From Rubrobacteraceae bacterium (GTDB taxonomy: Bacteria > Actinomycetota > Rubrobacteria > Rubrobacterales > Rubrobacteraceae), in contig JAUJNO010000002.1 of assembly GCA_030448125.1 (NCBI GenBank), positions 286,871 to 350,870 of the forward strand: a DNA stretch of 64,000 nucleotides. Direction: 5' to 3'. Below are positions 9,410 through 17,364 of the stretch, piece after piece. The notes below the pieces were generated by a model. The model did not search any database and was not told the origin of the DNA. It saw nothing but the letters and a program-made list of their open reading frames with translations. The position numbers and the translations under genes were made by a program. Numbering within the stretch: the stretch's first letter is position 1; the number at the start of each line of letters is the position of its first letter.

Positions 9410-9545
9410 GAGCTCCTGGATCTCCTCTTCGTTCTCTTCGTAGGCGCCCTCGCCGAAGTGCTGGTAGCGGATGAAGCCGTCCGAGTCGATCAGGTACCGC
9501 GCCGGCTAGTAGGGCTGGTCGTGGGCGTCGCGGGTGGCACTCTCG
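9378..9545 (-). pseudogene. 3'-end fragment of a redoxin gene (repeat copy B)
   Basis: On the minus strand it encodes about 55 residues homologous to the end of the redoxin at 13267-13977: DESATRDAHDQPY, an in-frame TAG where the intact gene has Trp (YWPARYLID), then PARYLIDSDGFIRYQHFGEG and EIQELLSERDKISS. It is closer to copy A than to the intact gene, so A and B probably come from a second, lost redoxin allele. It ends just before the haloacid module at 9614. Confidence 0.78.
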
Positions 9546-9613
9546 TCGTTCGGACAGCAACAGAATGTTGTTACCCTGATATCATGCGGTTGCGAAAGGG
9601 AAAGGACAATATT

Positions 9614-9991
9614 GTGACAGAGCCTACCGAACGGGATGAGGCTCGGACGGTGCCCGGCGGTGCATCCGCTGATCCCAACGTGGATTGGTCGGAAGCGGCG
9701 CGCCAACCCTCGTTCCGCGAACTGGTATCCGCCAAGGTGCGGTTTCTAGTTCCGCTGGTCATCTTCTACCTGGTGTTCTACTTAGCCGTAACGGTGCTCG
9801 CTGGCTTTGCTCCGGGCTTCATGGCCCAGAGAGCCCTCGGTCCGATCAACGTCGGCTACCTCCTCATCCTCGCCACGTACGTGATGGCGTTGATCGTCGC
9901 GCTCGTCTACGTCCGCGTCGCGAACCGCAGCTTCGATCCGAAGGCCGATAGAGCTATTGACGACCTCCACGCGCGCAAGGACGACGCATGA
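9614..9991 (+). CDS. DUF485 membrane protein, small partner of the symporter
   Basis: A 125-residue DUF485 (YjcH-type) protein with two membrane helices (VRFLVPLVIFYLVFYLAVTVLAG and NVGYLLILATYVMALIVALVYVRVA) and the family motif FRELVSAKVRF before the first. DUF485 proteins are almost always encoded immediately before acetate-type sodium:solute symporters. GTG at 9614 is preferred: GGAAAGGA lies 6-13 bases upstream and the sequence before it is not family-like; an ATG at 9584 is the alternative. The stop overlaps the symporter ATG (ATGA at 9988). Confidence 0.88.
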   Translation: MTEPTERDEARTVPGGASADPNVDWSEAARQPSFRELVSAKVRFLVPLVIFYLVFYLAVTVLAGFAPGFMAQRALGPINVGYLLILATYVMALIVALVYVRVANRSFDPKADRAIDDLHARKDDA

Positions 9992-11517
9992 GAGTTCTAA
10001 CGGTCGTCATCTTCCTCGTGATACTTGGCGTTACCCTCGCCATCACTTACTGGGCCGCTCGCCGCACGCGCACGACGAGCGAGTTCTACGCCGCGGGTAG
10101 CCAACTCCGCGCCGCCGAGAATGGGTTCGCGCTTGCCGGCGATTGGATGAGCGCCGCCGCGTTCCTGGGCTTCAGCGGACTCGCGGCACTCTACGGTATG
10201 GACGGCTCGCTCTATGCGGTGGGGGCGCTGGTCGCTTTTCTCGGGATCCTATTGCTGATCGCCGAGCCGCTACGGAATACGGGGAGGTACACGCTGGCGG
10301 ACGTTATCGCGTACCGGATGCAGAAGCCGCAAGCCCGGCTCGCCGCGCTGATCGGCACCATCGTGGTCAACATAATGTACCTGATCCCGCAAATGGCCGG
10401 CGCGGGAGTGCTTGCCAAGCTCCTGTTGGGTGTTCCCTACAGTGTCTCGGTCGTGTTCTCGGGACTGGCCATGGTCGTCTACGTGGCCTTCGGCGGGATG
10501 CTGGCAACGACCTGGGTGCAGATCGTGAAGGCCGTCCTTCTGCTGACCAGCGCCATTATTCTGCTGGTCTGGGTTCTGGCCCTGTTCGGCTTCAATCCGG
10601 CGGCTCTTTTCGAGGGTGTCGAGACGAGATACGGAGCAGAGTTCCTCTCACCGGGGAACTATCTCAAGAACCCACTCGACCAGCTCTCTTTGGGCTTGAG
10701 CTTCGCGCTGGGCACGGCCGGCCTGCCGCATATCATGATCCGGTTCTACACGGTACCGGACGCGAAGACGGCCCGGAAGTCGATCATCTGGTTGATGTTC
10801 CTTGCGGGTGCTTTCTTCATGATCACGACGATAACCGGATTGGCCGCCGCGTACTTCGTCGGCCAGGAGGAGATCCTCGCGGCCGACCCGGGAGGTAATC
10901 TGGCCCTGCCGCTGCTAGCGCAGTTTTTGGGCGGCGGAGCTGGCACTTTAGGCGGACAGCTATTCCTCGCGTTCGTGGCGGCCGTCGCCTTCGCCACGAT
11001 CCTCGCGGTCGTCGCCGGTCTGACCCTGGCGACCTCCGGCGCTGTCGCGCACGACCTCTACGTCAACGTGATAAAGCGCGGCGAGGTCGAGGAGCGGACG
11101 CAGGTTCGGGTCGCACGCATCTCGACCGTCGTGGTCGGTGTCCTGGCCATCGCCCTCGGCCTGCTCGTGCAAGGGCTGAACGTCGCCGTGCTCGTTATCC
11201 TCGCTATCGCCGTCGCGGCTAGCACTAACTTCCCGGTCATCGTGCTCTCGCTGTTCTGGCGACGCTTCAATACGAGCGGCGTGATCGGCGGCGTGACCGT
11301 AGGTCTTCTCTCTTCGGTCGGGCTTGCGCTGCTCGGGCCAGGATTTTTGGGCGAAGGGGCGATCTTCTCCCTAGTCAACCCAACGGTGTTCAGTATGCCG
11401 CTCGGGTTCGCGGGCGCTGTGCTCGGCACGCTCCTGGGGGGACGTAGCCTGGAGAACGAGGCGAGGTTCGACGAGGTCGCCTTCCGGGCCCAGACCGGCG
11501 CCGGCGCGGAGGGGTAG
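9988..11517 (+). CDS. Sodium:solute symporter, ActP-like (acetate or halocarboxylate permease)
   Basis: A 509-residue SSS-family protein with about 13 membrane segments. Family landmarks are ARRTRTTSEFYAAGS after the first helix, LAGDWMSAAAFLGFSGL, LRNTGRYTLADVIAYRM, MVYVAFGGMLATTWVQIVKA, GTAGLPHIMIRFYTVPDAKT and SGAVAHDLYVNVI, all typical of cation/acetate symporter ActP. Overlap with the DUF485 gene supports this. The next two genes are unrelated dehalogenases for 2-halocarboxylic acids, so haloacetate, halopropionate or the freed hydroxyacids are plausible cargo. That is inferred from context; acetate or pyruvate remains possible. Confidence 0.92.
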   Translation: MRVLTVVIFLVILGVTLAITYWAARRTRTTSEFYAAGSQLRAAENGFALAGDWMSAAAFLGFSGLAALYGMDGSLYAVGALVAFLGILLLIAEPLRNTGRYTLADVIAYRMQKPQARLAALIGTIVVNIMYLIPQMAGAGVLAKLLLGVPYSVSVVFSGLAMVVYVAFGGMLATTWVQIVKAVLLLTSAIILLVWVLALFGFNPAALFEGVETRYGAEFLSPGNYLKNPLDQLSLGLSFALGTAGLPHIMIRFYTVPDAKTARKSIIWLMFLAGAFFMITTITGLAAAYFVGQEEILAADPGGNLALPLLAQFLGGGAGTLGGQLFLAFVAAVAFATILAVVAGLTLATSGAVAHDLYVNVIKRGEVEERTQVRVARISTVVVGVLAIALGLLVQGLNVAVLVILAIAVAASTNFPVIVLSLFWRRFNTSGVIGGVTVGLLSSVGLALLGPGFLGEGAIFSLVNPTVFSMPLGFAGAVLGTLLGGRSLENEARFDEVAFRAQTGAGAEG

Positions 11518-11572
11518 TCCCTCAGATGTCCTCGTACCTGTTCCTTGCTAAAGAGAAGAAAGGAGTTGGCCT

Positions 11573-12463
11573 ATGACGCCTGCCAGGAAGTTTCCTCAAG
11601 TCGACCACGCGGATGCGACCGGAGAGTTGAAAGAGATCTACGACGACATTCAGGATACGCTGCGGGTCGCGTGGGTCGCGTTCGCCTGTAGGGTCCTCGC
11701 GACCTTCCCCGCTTACCTGCCGCTAGCGTGGCGTGCAGCTCAGCCGAACTTCGCGACGCGGTACGCGGAGCGTGCCGCCGACACGTTGCGCGAGCGGTCT
11801 CTGCTTCCCGGTCCGAACCCGCCGGATCCCCGACCCAGGCTGCAAGAGTTGGGATGGAACGAGGCGCGGATCGACGCGGTCCGGCACGCACTCGACGTGC
11901 TCAACTACGGCAATCCGAAGTACTTGCTGCTCATCACCGCCTGGACCGAGGCGTTCCAGGACCGGCCCTCCGGTGGAGCAGACCTTTCCCGGGATGATGC
12001 TGCCCCGATACCGCGTGGCCTGCCCGAAGGGGTCGCCCCACTCCAACTCGTCGACCCGGACACCGCATCCCCCGAAGTGCAGGTACTCTTCAAGCGGGTC
12101 TCCGACCTGCATTTTCACCACGGCCCGTCGAGCGACTATCGGGTTCTGGCGAACTGGCCGGAGTATCTCCAACTCGCCCTCGACGAGACGCTCGAGCCGG
12201 TCGTCCGAACCGAAGACTACGATGCAGCGGGCCGGACACTGCTCGTACAGGCCCGTGAGCTGATCCGCGGTTTCCCGGCCTCCGCGGGGATTGAATCGAA
12301 CACGCTCAGCGAGCTATGCACGCCTTCGGAGATCGCCGGGTTGAACGGGCTGCTGTTCATGTACCAGCGATTCATCTGCGACGTTACGATCGATATGATC
12401 CGTCTGAAGCAGGCGTTCGATGGTCCCGAGGCGGCAGCCGCATCCCCATTTCCGGTCCCTTAA
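11573..12463 (+). CDS. dehI: DehI-family (group I) 2-haloacid dehalogenase
   Basis: A 296-residue, mostly helical protein matching group I haloacid dehalogenases such as Pseudomonas putida PP3 DehI, which hydrolyse both D- and L-2-haloacids by direct water attack. The residues known for that enzyme appear at nearly the same numbers: Asn114 in LNYGNPKYLLL and Asp188 in GPSSDYRVLANWPEYLQ. The start ATG at 11573 has GAAAGGAG 8-15 bases upstream. It follows the symporter by 55 bases and precedes the HAD-type dehalogenase by 21, so one transcript is likely. No damage is seen. Confidence 0.88.
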   Translation: MTPARKFPQVDHADATGELKEIYDDIQDTLRVAWVAFACRVLATFPAYLPLAWRAAQPNFATRYAERAADTLRERSLLPGPNPPDPRPRLQELGWNEARIDAVRHALDVLNYGNPKYLLLITAWTEAFQDRPSGGADLSRDDAAPIPRGLPEGVAPLQLVDPDTASPEVQVLFKRVSDLHFHHGPSSDYRVLANWPEYLQLALDETLEPVVRTEDYDAAGRTLLVQARELIRGFPASAGIESNTLSELCTPSEIAGLNGLLFMYQRFICDVTIDMIRLKQAFDGPEAAAASPFPVP

Positions 12464-12484
12464 CCTCTCCCGAAAGGAGACGCA

Positions 12485-13171
12485 ATGTCGGTTCCCGAGG
12501 CGCTGGCCTTCGACATGTACGGCACCTTAGTCGACCCGATCCGCATCTGGAAACAGCTCGAACGGTACGTCCCGGATGAAGATGCGCTGCGCGTCGCGGA
12601 GGTGTGGCGGCAAAAGCAGCTCGAGCTCACCTTCCGCCTCACCGCGATGGAGCGCTACGAAGATTTCGAATGGATCACGCGCAAGACGCTCGACTACGCG
12701 CTCGCCGCAGCCGGGCAGGAGCTCGAAGCGGATCAAAAAGACGTGCTTATAGCGCAGTACAACAATCTAGAGCGATTCGACGATGTCGACTCGGGCCTGA
12801 AGCGGTTGAAGGAGGCTGGCCACGAGATGGTTGTCTTCTCCAACGGAACCCCGGCCATGCTGCAGGCTACGATAAATCAAGAGGGACTTCACCAGTATTT
12901 TCAGGGGTTCGTCAGCGTCGACGAGGTAAAGGTGTACAAGCCGTCCCCGAAGGTCTACCGGCACGTCGCGGACCGCCTCGGCCGGCCAATCGGGGAGGTC
13001 CGGCTTATCTCCTCGAACCCCTTCGACGACGTCGGGGCCGAGGCCGCCGGGATGCGGGCGGCGTGGGTGGATCGCTCCGGCGGCCTCTTCGATCCGCTCG
13101 GCTCGCCTCCGGAGATGGTCGTCGAGACGTTGACCGAGCTAGCGGATGCTCTGGAGGCACGGCGAAGGTAG
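12485..13171 (+). CDS. Haloacid dehalogenase type II (L-2-haloacid dehalogenase)
   Basis: A 228-residue HAD-superfamily enzyme, unrelated in fold to DehI. HAD motif I is FDMYGTLVD with nucleophile Asp10; Arg42 lies where the halide-binding Arg sits in L-DEX; motif II is VFSNGTP (Ser119-Asn120); the catalytic Lys is in VYKPSPKVY (about Lys152); motif IV is SSNPFDDVGA, with the Ser-Ser-Asn pattern of 2-haloacid dehalogenases rather than phosphatases. It inverts and hydrolyses L-2-haloacids. An AAAGGAG site precedes ATG 12485. It ends the four-gene haloacid module. Confidence 0.9.
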   Translation: MSVPEALAFDMYGTLVDPIRIWKQLERYVPDEDALRVAEVWRQKQLELTFRLTAMERYEDFEWITRKTLDYALAAAGQELEADQKDVLIAQYNNLERFDDVDSGLKRLKEAGHEMVVFSNGTPAMLQATINQEGLHQYFQGFVSVDEVKVYKPSPKVYRHVADRLGRPIGEVRLISSNPFDDVGAEAAGMRAAWVDRSGGLFDPLGSPPEMVVETLTELADALEARRR

Positions 13172-13266
13172 ATACTCGGCTAGAGCGAGGCGCTCACCGA
13201 TAGGTTCGACGCCTCTATCTCTTGGCTCCGATGAGATCAGGCTTTCCTCCTCGGAGCCTGCGCCGC

Positions 13267-13420
13267 TTACAGACTCAGGACCTGGTCCTTCTCCTCTAGA
13301 AGCTCCTGGATCTCCTCTTCGTTCTCTTCGTAGGCGCCCTCGCCGAAGTGCTGATAGCGGATGAAGCCGTCCGCGTCGATCAGGTAGCGGGCGGGCCAGT
13401 AGCGGTTGTCGTAGGCGTCC
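13267..13420. repeat. Repeat copy C: 3' end of the intact redoxin gene
   Basis: This stretch is repeated in the same orientation at 9378-9545 (copy B) and in part at 8275-8389 (copy A). Between B and C lies the haloacid module, and between A and B the Uma2 gene. C differs from A and B near the stop codon (tail EEKDQVLSL against SERDKISS) but is nearly identical over about 70 bases from CTCCTGGATCTCC on. Confidence 0.75.
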
Positions 13421-13977
13421 CAGGTAGCGCTGTTGTTGTCGAGGACGATGGGGTAGCGGATGCCCGCCTCTCCGACGGCCCTCTCGACGCTGGCAGGGTC
13501 CTTCTCGAACTCGAACTCCGGCCTGTGGACACCAATGACCAGCAACCCATCGTCCTCGTACTCCTCGTGCCACTCGTTGAGATACGGCTGGACGTTCTGG
13601 CAGTTGAAGCAACTGTAGGTCCAGAACTCGAGCAGGACTACCTTCTCGCCGAGGTTCTCGCCGATGGAGACGCCGTCGGTGTTGATGAAGCCGGTCGGGG
13701 CGACGATCTCCTCCGCCCGCGGAAACTCCGCCTCTTTGCGAGCGATCCTCTCCGACGCACCTTCGAGTTCCGCTTTCCCGGGTTCCGAGCTGTCCTCGGC
13801 CTTCGGGTTCACCCCGGTCGTCGGCTCGCTAACCGGCTCGGCGGGAGGCGGGTCCACCTCCGCCCGCGTCTCGTCCGGGACGGCCCTGCCGAACCGGAAC
13901 TCGATAAAGGCGATGGCGCCGACGATCAGCAAGGTTGCCAGTACGAGCAGCACGGGTTTGGGTGCTAAAGATCTCAC
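13267..13977 (-). CDS. Membrane-anchored redoxin / TlpA-like thiol-disulfide protein
   Basis: A 236-residue protein with an N-terminal membrane anchor (PVLLVLATLLIVGAIAFIEF), a Pro/Glu-rich spacer and a thioredoxin-fold domain from about residue 92. The active-site CxxC is FWTYSCFNCQNV (Cys123, Cys126), and the cis-Pro side is RYWPARYLIDADGFI. This resembles the redoxin half of DipZ and the ResA/TlpA proteins that reduce extracytoplasmic disulfides. Its GTG start overlaps the stop of ccdA, which supplies electrons, so the two are cotranscribed. Its last 115-150 bases recur as fragments at 8275 and 9378. Confidence 0.92.
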   Translation of the reverse strand: MRSLAPKPVLLVLATLLIVGAIAFIEFRFGRAVPDETRAEVDPPPAEPVSEPTTGVNPKAEDSSEPGKAELEGASERIARKEAEFPRAEEIVAPTGFINTDGVSIGENLGEKVVLLEFWTYSCFNCQNVQPYLNEWHEEYEDDGLLVIGVHRPEFEFEKDPASVERAVGEAGIRYPIVLDNNSATWDAYDNRYWPARYLIDADGFIRYQHFGEGAYEENEEEIQELLEEKDQVLSL

Positions 13978-14677
13978 AGTAGTACCTCGTTTAGTAGCTG
14001 GAAGTTGGCGAGCAGGGCGAGCTTGCCGGTGAAGACGAGCACGCCCATCCCGATGAGGACGACGCCGAACGCGGTGTGGAGACGGCTCGCTCCCCGGCGA
14101 TGCTTCTTGATGAAGGCGAACGCCCGGGAGGAAACAGGCCGACGAGCAGGAACGGCGTCCCGAGCCCGAAGGCGTACGCGAGCAGCAAGGGGAAGGCCGA
14201 CGCCGGTTGGGAGGCCGCGAGCGCGAGCGTGCTGCCCAGGATCGGGCCGACGCACGGCGTCCAGGCGACCGCGAAGGACGCGCCGAACAGGACCGAGGCG
14301 AGGTAGCCTGGCTTCTTCGGCGCCCCCGACCCCATCGAGTACTCCCGGTCGAGGATGGGCACCCGGAGCAGGCCCGTCAGGTGCAACCCGAGGACGATGA
14401 CTATTACTCCCGCCAGACGCGAGAGCCACGCCAGGACCTCCGTCGCCGCTCCTTGCAGCGCCGCGTTCAGCAGTACCCCAAGCACGGCGAAAACGGTCGA
14501 GAACCCGGCCACGAACAGAACGGCGTTAAAGAACACGTCTCGACGCTCGAGTTCGGGAGCCTTGAGTGAGGTGCCGGCCAGTTGCGCGAGGAAGGCGGGG
14601 ATCACCGGCAGCATGCACGGCGAGAGGAACGACACGACCCCGGCGGCGACCGCGAGGGCGAGGGTTGGTTCGGCCAT
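13974..14677 (-). CDS. ccdA: Cytochrome c biogenesis protein CcdA, single-base frameshift
   Basis: Six-helix membrane protein carrying reducing power from cytoplasmic thioredoxin to extracytoplasmic redoxins. The two Pro-Cys sites are VSFLSPCMLPVIPAF near residue 20 and AWTPCVGPILGSTLAL near residue 140. After FGLGTPFLLVGLF the frame gives Ser/Arg nonsense; one extra T (in the A-run at 14132-14134 of the plus strand) restores SSRAFAFIKKHRRGASRLH and a final helix ending LLNEVLL at TGA 13974-13976. The corrected protein is about 234 residues, normal for CcdA. Its stop overlaps the redoxin GTG. It is probably a working gene with a one-base error. Confidence 0.9.
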
Positions 14678-14711
14678 GCTCTCACCCTAGCATGCTGCCG
14701 GGTTCGAGAAA

Positions 14712-14740
14712 TTAACAGCGCATTAAATAAGGGGTAAACT
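14712..14740 (+). promoter_or_regulatory. trpF promoter, leaderless type
   Basis: TTAACA (14712-14717), a 17-base spacer, then TAAACT (14735-14740). The trpF ATG at 14750 follows after 9 bases, so the transcript should start at or a few bases before it. No Shine-Dalgarno sequence is present. It gives trpF-trpB-trpA a promoter independent of trpG-trpD-trpC. Confidence 0.65.
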
Positions 14741-14749
14741 TTTGAGTCT

Positions 14750-15364
14750 ATGGTCTACGTGAAGGTATGCGGCATAACCACCCCTGAGGACGCCTTGTCG
14801 GCTACCGGATCCGGCGCCGACGCCGTCGGTCTGGTCTTCGCTGAAAGCCCGCGCAAGCTGAGCGTCGAGGAAGCGCGGGAGATAGCCGCCGCGCTACCGG
14901 ACGGCGTCCTCAAGGTCGGTGTATTCGTGGACGAGGAGCCTGCGGAGGTGCTCCGCATTGCCGCCGAGGTCGGGCTCGACTACGCGCAGCTGCATGGCGG
15001 CGAGAGCCCGGAGACTGTAACGGTTTTGCGGGAGGGCGGCGTCAAAGTGATCAAGGCTCTGAGGGTGCGGGGTGTGGAGTCGCTCGCGGCGATGGACGAC
15101 TACGAGGCGGACCTTTTTCTGCTCGACGCGTGGAGTGAGAAGGCGCGGGGCGGGACGGGGGAGCGGTTCGACTGGGAGTTGGCGAAATCGCATGGGGGGC
15201 GTGGTAACATCGTCGTCTCCGGGGGGCTGACCCCCGAGAACGTGCGGGAGGCGATCCGGTTCTTCGAGCCGTACGGGGTGGACGCGTCGAGCTCCCTCGA
15301 AGACGCGCCGGGGAAGAAGAACGGAGAGCGGGTTCGGAGGTTCGTGAGTGCAGCAAAAGAGTGA
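14750..15364 (+). CDS. trpF: Phosphoribosylanthranilate isomerase
   Basis: A 204-residue TIM-barrel enzyme that isomerises phosphoribosylanthranilate, the step between TrpD and TrpC. Family sites are [13 protein letters not shown] (catalytic Cys), [45 protein letters not shown] (catalytic Asp) and [14 protein letters not shown], followed by [16 protein letters not shown] at the C-terminus. ATG at 14750 lies 9 bases after a -10 box. The end overlaps the trpB start by 17 bases. Confidence 0.96.
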   Translation: MVYVKVCGITTPEDALSATGSGADAVGLVFAESPRKLSVEEAREIAAALPDGVLKVGVFVDEEPAEVLRIAAEVGLDYAQLHGGESPETVTVLREGGVKVIKALRVRGVESLAAMDDYEADLFLLDAWSEKARGGTGERFDWELAKSHGGRGNIVVSGGLTPENVREAIRFFEPYGVDASSSLEDAPGKKNGERVRRFVSAAKE

Positions 15365-16571
15365 GGCCGGATACTACTTCGGGCCCTTCGGCGGACGCTA
15401 CGTGCCGGAGACGCTCATACACGCCCTCGAAGAGCTCGAGGAGGCCTACGAGCGCTACAAGGACGACCCGGAGTTCGTCGAGGAGCTAAACGCTCTCGCG
15501 AAGGACTTCGTCGGGAGGCCGACACCTCTTATGTTCGCCGAGAGGCTCACGCGTAAGTGGGGCGGGGCGAACGTGTGGTTCAAGCGGGAGGACCTCGCGC
15601 ACACGGGGGCGCACAAGATCAACAACACTCTAGGCCAGATCCTGCTGGCCGACCGGATGGGTAAGGAGCGCATCATCGCCGAGACCGGGGCGGGCCAGCA
15701 CGGGGTCGCGACCGCGACCGTCGCCGCTCTGTACGGTAAGGAGTGCGTGGTGTACATGGGCGACGAGGACACCCGCCGCCAGAGGTCGAACGTGGTGAGG
15801 ATGAAGCTTTTGGGCGCCGAGGTCCGGCCCGTGACGAGCGGTTCGAGGACGCTCAAGGACGCGACGAACGAGGCGATCCGGGACTGGGTAACGAATGTCG
15901 AGGAGACGCACTACATTATCGGGAGCGTGGTCGGACCGGCCCCCTACCCGCGCATCGTGCGCGACCTGCAGACGGTGATGGGGCGGGAGATGGAGGCGCA
16001 GGCCCGCGAGAGGTTCGGCGGCGACCCCGACGCCATCGTCGCGTGCGTGGGCGGCGGCTCGAACGCTATCGGAGCCTTCTATCCGTTCGTCGGGCGCGAG
16101 AGCGTACGGCTTGTGGGCGTGGAAGCGGCCGGGAGGGGACTCGATACCGGGGAGCATGGGGCCTCTCTTACCGGGGGGCGGCCCGGGGTGCTGCACGGCA
16201 ACCTGAGCTACGTCTTGCAGACGGAGGACGGGCAGATTCGGGAGGCCCACTCTATCTCCGCCGGACTCGATTACCCATCCGTCGGCCCGGAGCACTCCTA
16301 CCTGAAAGACGAGGGGTTGGTCGAGTACGCGAGCGTCACCGACGAGGAGGCGCTCGAAGCGTTCGTGACCACTGCGCGCCTCGAAGGCATCATCCCCGCC
16401 CTTGAGACGGCCCACGCCATCTCGTACGCGGAGAAGGTGGCGAAGGACCTCGGTCCGGGAGCGAACCTGCTCGTGAACCTCTCCGGGCGTGGCGACAAGG
16501 ACGTCGACGTGGTGGCGGATGCTCTCGGCATAGATGCTCACGAAGCGGAGGAAGTCTCTGGTGACGGGTAG
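15348..16571 (+). CDS. trpB: Tryptophan synthase beta chain
   Basis: A PLP enzyme of 407 residues that condenses indole and serine. It opens [20 protein letters not shown], holds PLP on Lys90 in [13 protein letters not shown], and has [18 protein letters not shown], the [15 protein letters not shown] phosphate loop and [13 protein letters not shown]. This is the usual TrpB1 type that pairs with TrpA. The GTG start at 15348 lies within the end of trpF, and the gene overlaps or abuts trpA, so the subunits are translationally coupled. Confidence 0.97.
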   Translation: MQQKSEAGYYFGPFGGRYVPETLIHALEELEEAYERYKDDPEFVEELNALAKDFVGRPTPLMFAERLTRKWGGANVWFKREDLAHTGAHKINNTLGQILLADRMGKERIIAETGAGQHGVATATVAALYGKECVVYMGDEDTRRQRSNVVRMKLLGAEVRPVTSGSRTLKDATNEAIRDWVTNVEETHYIIGSVVGPAPYPRIVRDLQTVMGREMEAQARERFGGDPDAIVACVGGGSNAIGAFYPFVGRESVRLVGVEAAGRGLDTGEHGASLTGGRPGVLHGNLSYVLQTEDGQIREAHSISAGLDYPSVGPEHSYLKDEGLVEYASVTDEEALEAFVTTARLEGIIPALETAHAISYAEKVAKDLGPGANLLVNLSGRGDKDVDVVADALGIDAHEAEEVSGDG

Positions 16572-17364
16572 CGAGAGGCTACAGGCGGCGTTTTCGGAGG
16601 GGCGGGTGGCGCTCGTGCCTTACCTGACGGCGGGCTACCCGACGCTGGAGGGCGCATATTCGGTGGGGGAGGCGTACGTCGAGGCGGGGGCGGACGTGGT
16701 GGAGATCGGGGTGCCCTTCTCCGATCCTCTGGCGGACGGGCCCACGATCCAGGACACGACGACCCGCGCCCTGGAGAACGGCGCGGACCTCGGGTACTGT
16801 CTGGAGCTCGCTTCGCGGTTCGCGGACCGGGTTCCGGTGCTGCTGCTGATCTATTACAACAGCGTCTTCGCGCGCGGGGTCCGGAGGTTCCTCGACGACG
16901 CGGCCGGGGCGGGGGTTTCGGGACTCGTGATCCCTGATCTGCCTATAGACGAGGCGCTGGATTTCCGGGAGATGGCCGCCGAGAAGGGCGTGGCGATCTG
17001 CCCGCTCGCCGCGCCCACCACGGACGACGAGCGGCTGGACAAGATAGCCGAGGCCGCCTCGGGCTTCGTGTACTGCGTCTCGGTCGCGGGCGTGACGGGG
17101 GCACGGGAGAAGCTGCCGCCCGGAGCGGTAGAGCTCTTGCGGAGGGCGCGGTCGATGGTCTCGGTGCCGGTAGTTCTGGGATTCGGGATCTCCTCGGCCG
17201 GGACGGCGGTCGAGGCAGGCGCCGAGGCGGACGGCTTGATAATCGGCAGCAAGCTGATGCAGGTCGTGGCGGAGGAGGGGCCGGAGGGCGCGGGTGCGTG
17301 GCTTCGTGAGGTGCGCGAGGCGCTCGATAGCGCGGTCTGCGCGAAGGCGGGGAGCAGAGATTAG
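16561..17364 (+). CDS. trpA: Tryptophan synthase alpha chain
   Basis: Cleaves indole-3-glycerol phosphate and channels indole to TrpB. The barrel has [31 protein letters not shown] (catalytic Glu and Asp), [38 protein letters not shown] and [16 protein letters not shown] 16561 is chosen: GGAGG ends 9 bases upstream and the length (267) suits the family; an ATG at 16534 in the same frame would overlap trpB by 38 bases. It overlaps the probable accD start. Confidence 0.95.
   Translation: MTGSERLQAAFSEGRVALVPYLTAGYPTLEGAYSVGEAYVEAGADVVEIGVPFSDPLADGPTIQDTTTRALENGADLGYCLELASRFADRVPVLLLIYYNSVFARGVRRFLDDAAGAGVSGLVIPDLPIDEALDFREMAAEKGVAICPLAAPTTDDERLDKIAEAASGFVYCVSVAGVTGAREKLPPGAVELLRRARSMVSVPVVLGFGISSAGTAVEAGAEADGLIIGSKLMQVVAEEGPEGAGAWLREVREALDSAVCAKAGSRD

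Noticed and set aside
14100..14690. Plus-strand frames opposite ccdA and redoxin
   Set aside because: Arg/Pro-rich shadows without domain features; the minus strand carries clear CcdA and thioredoxin motifs.
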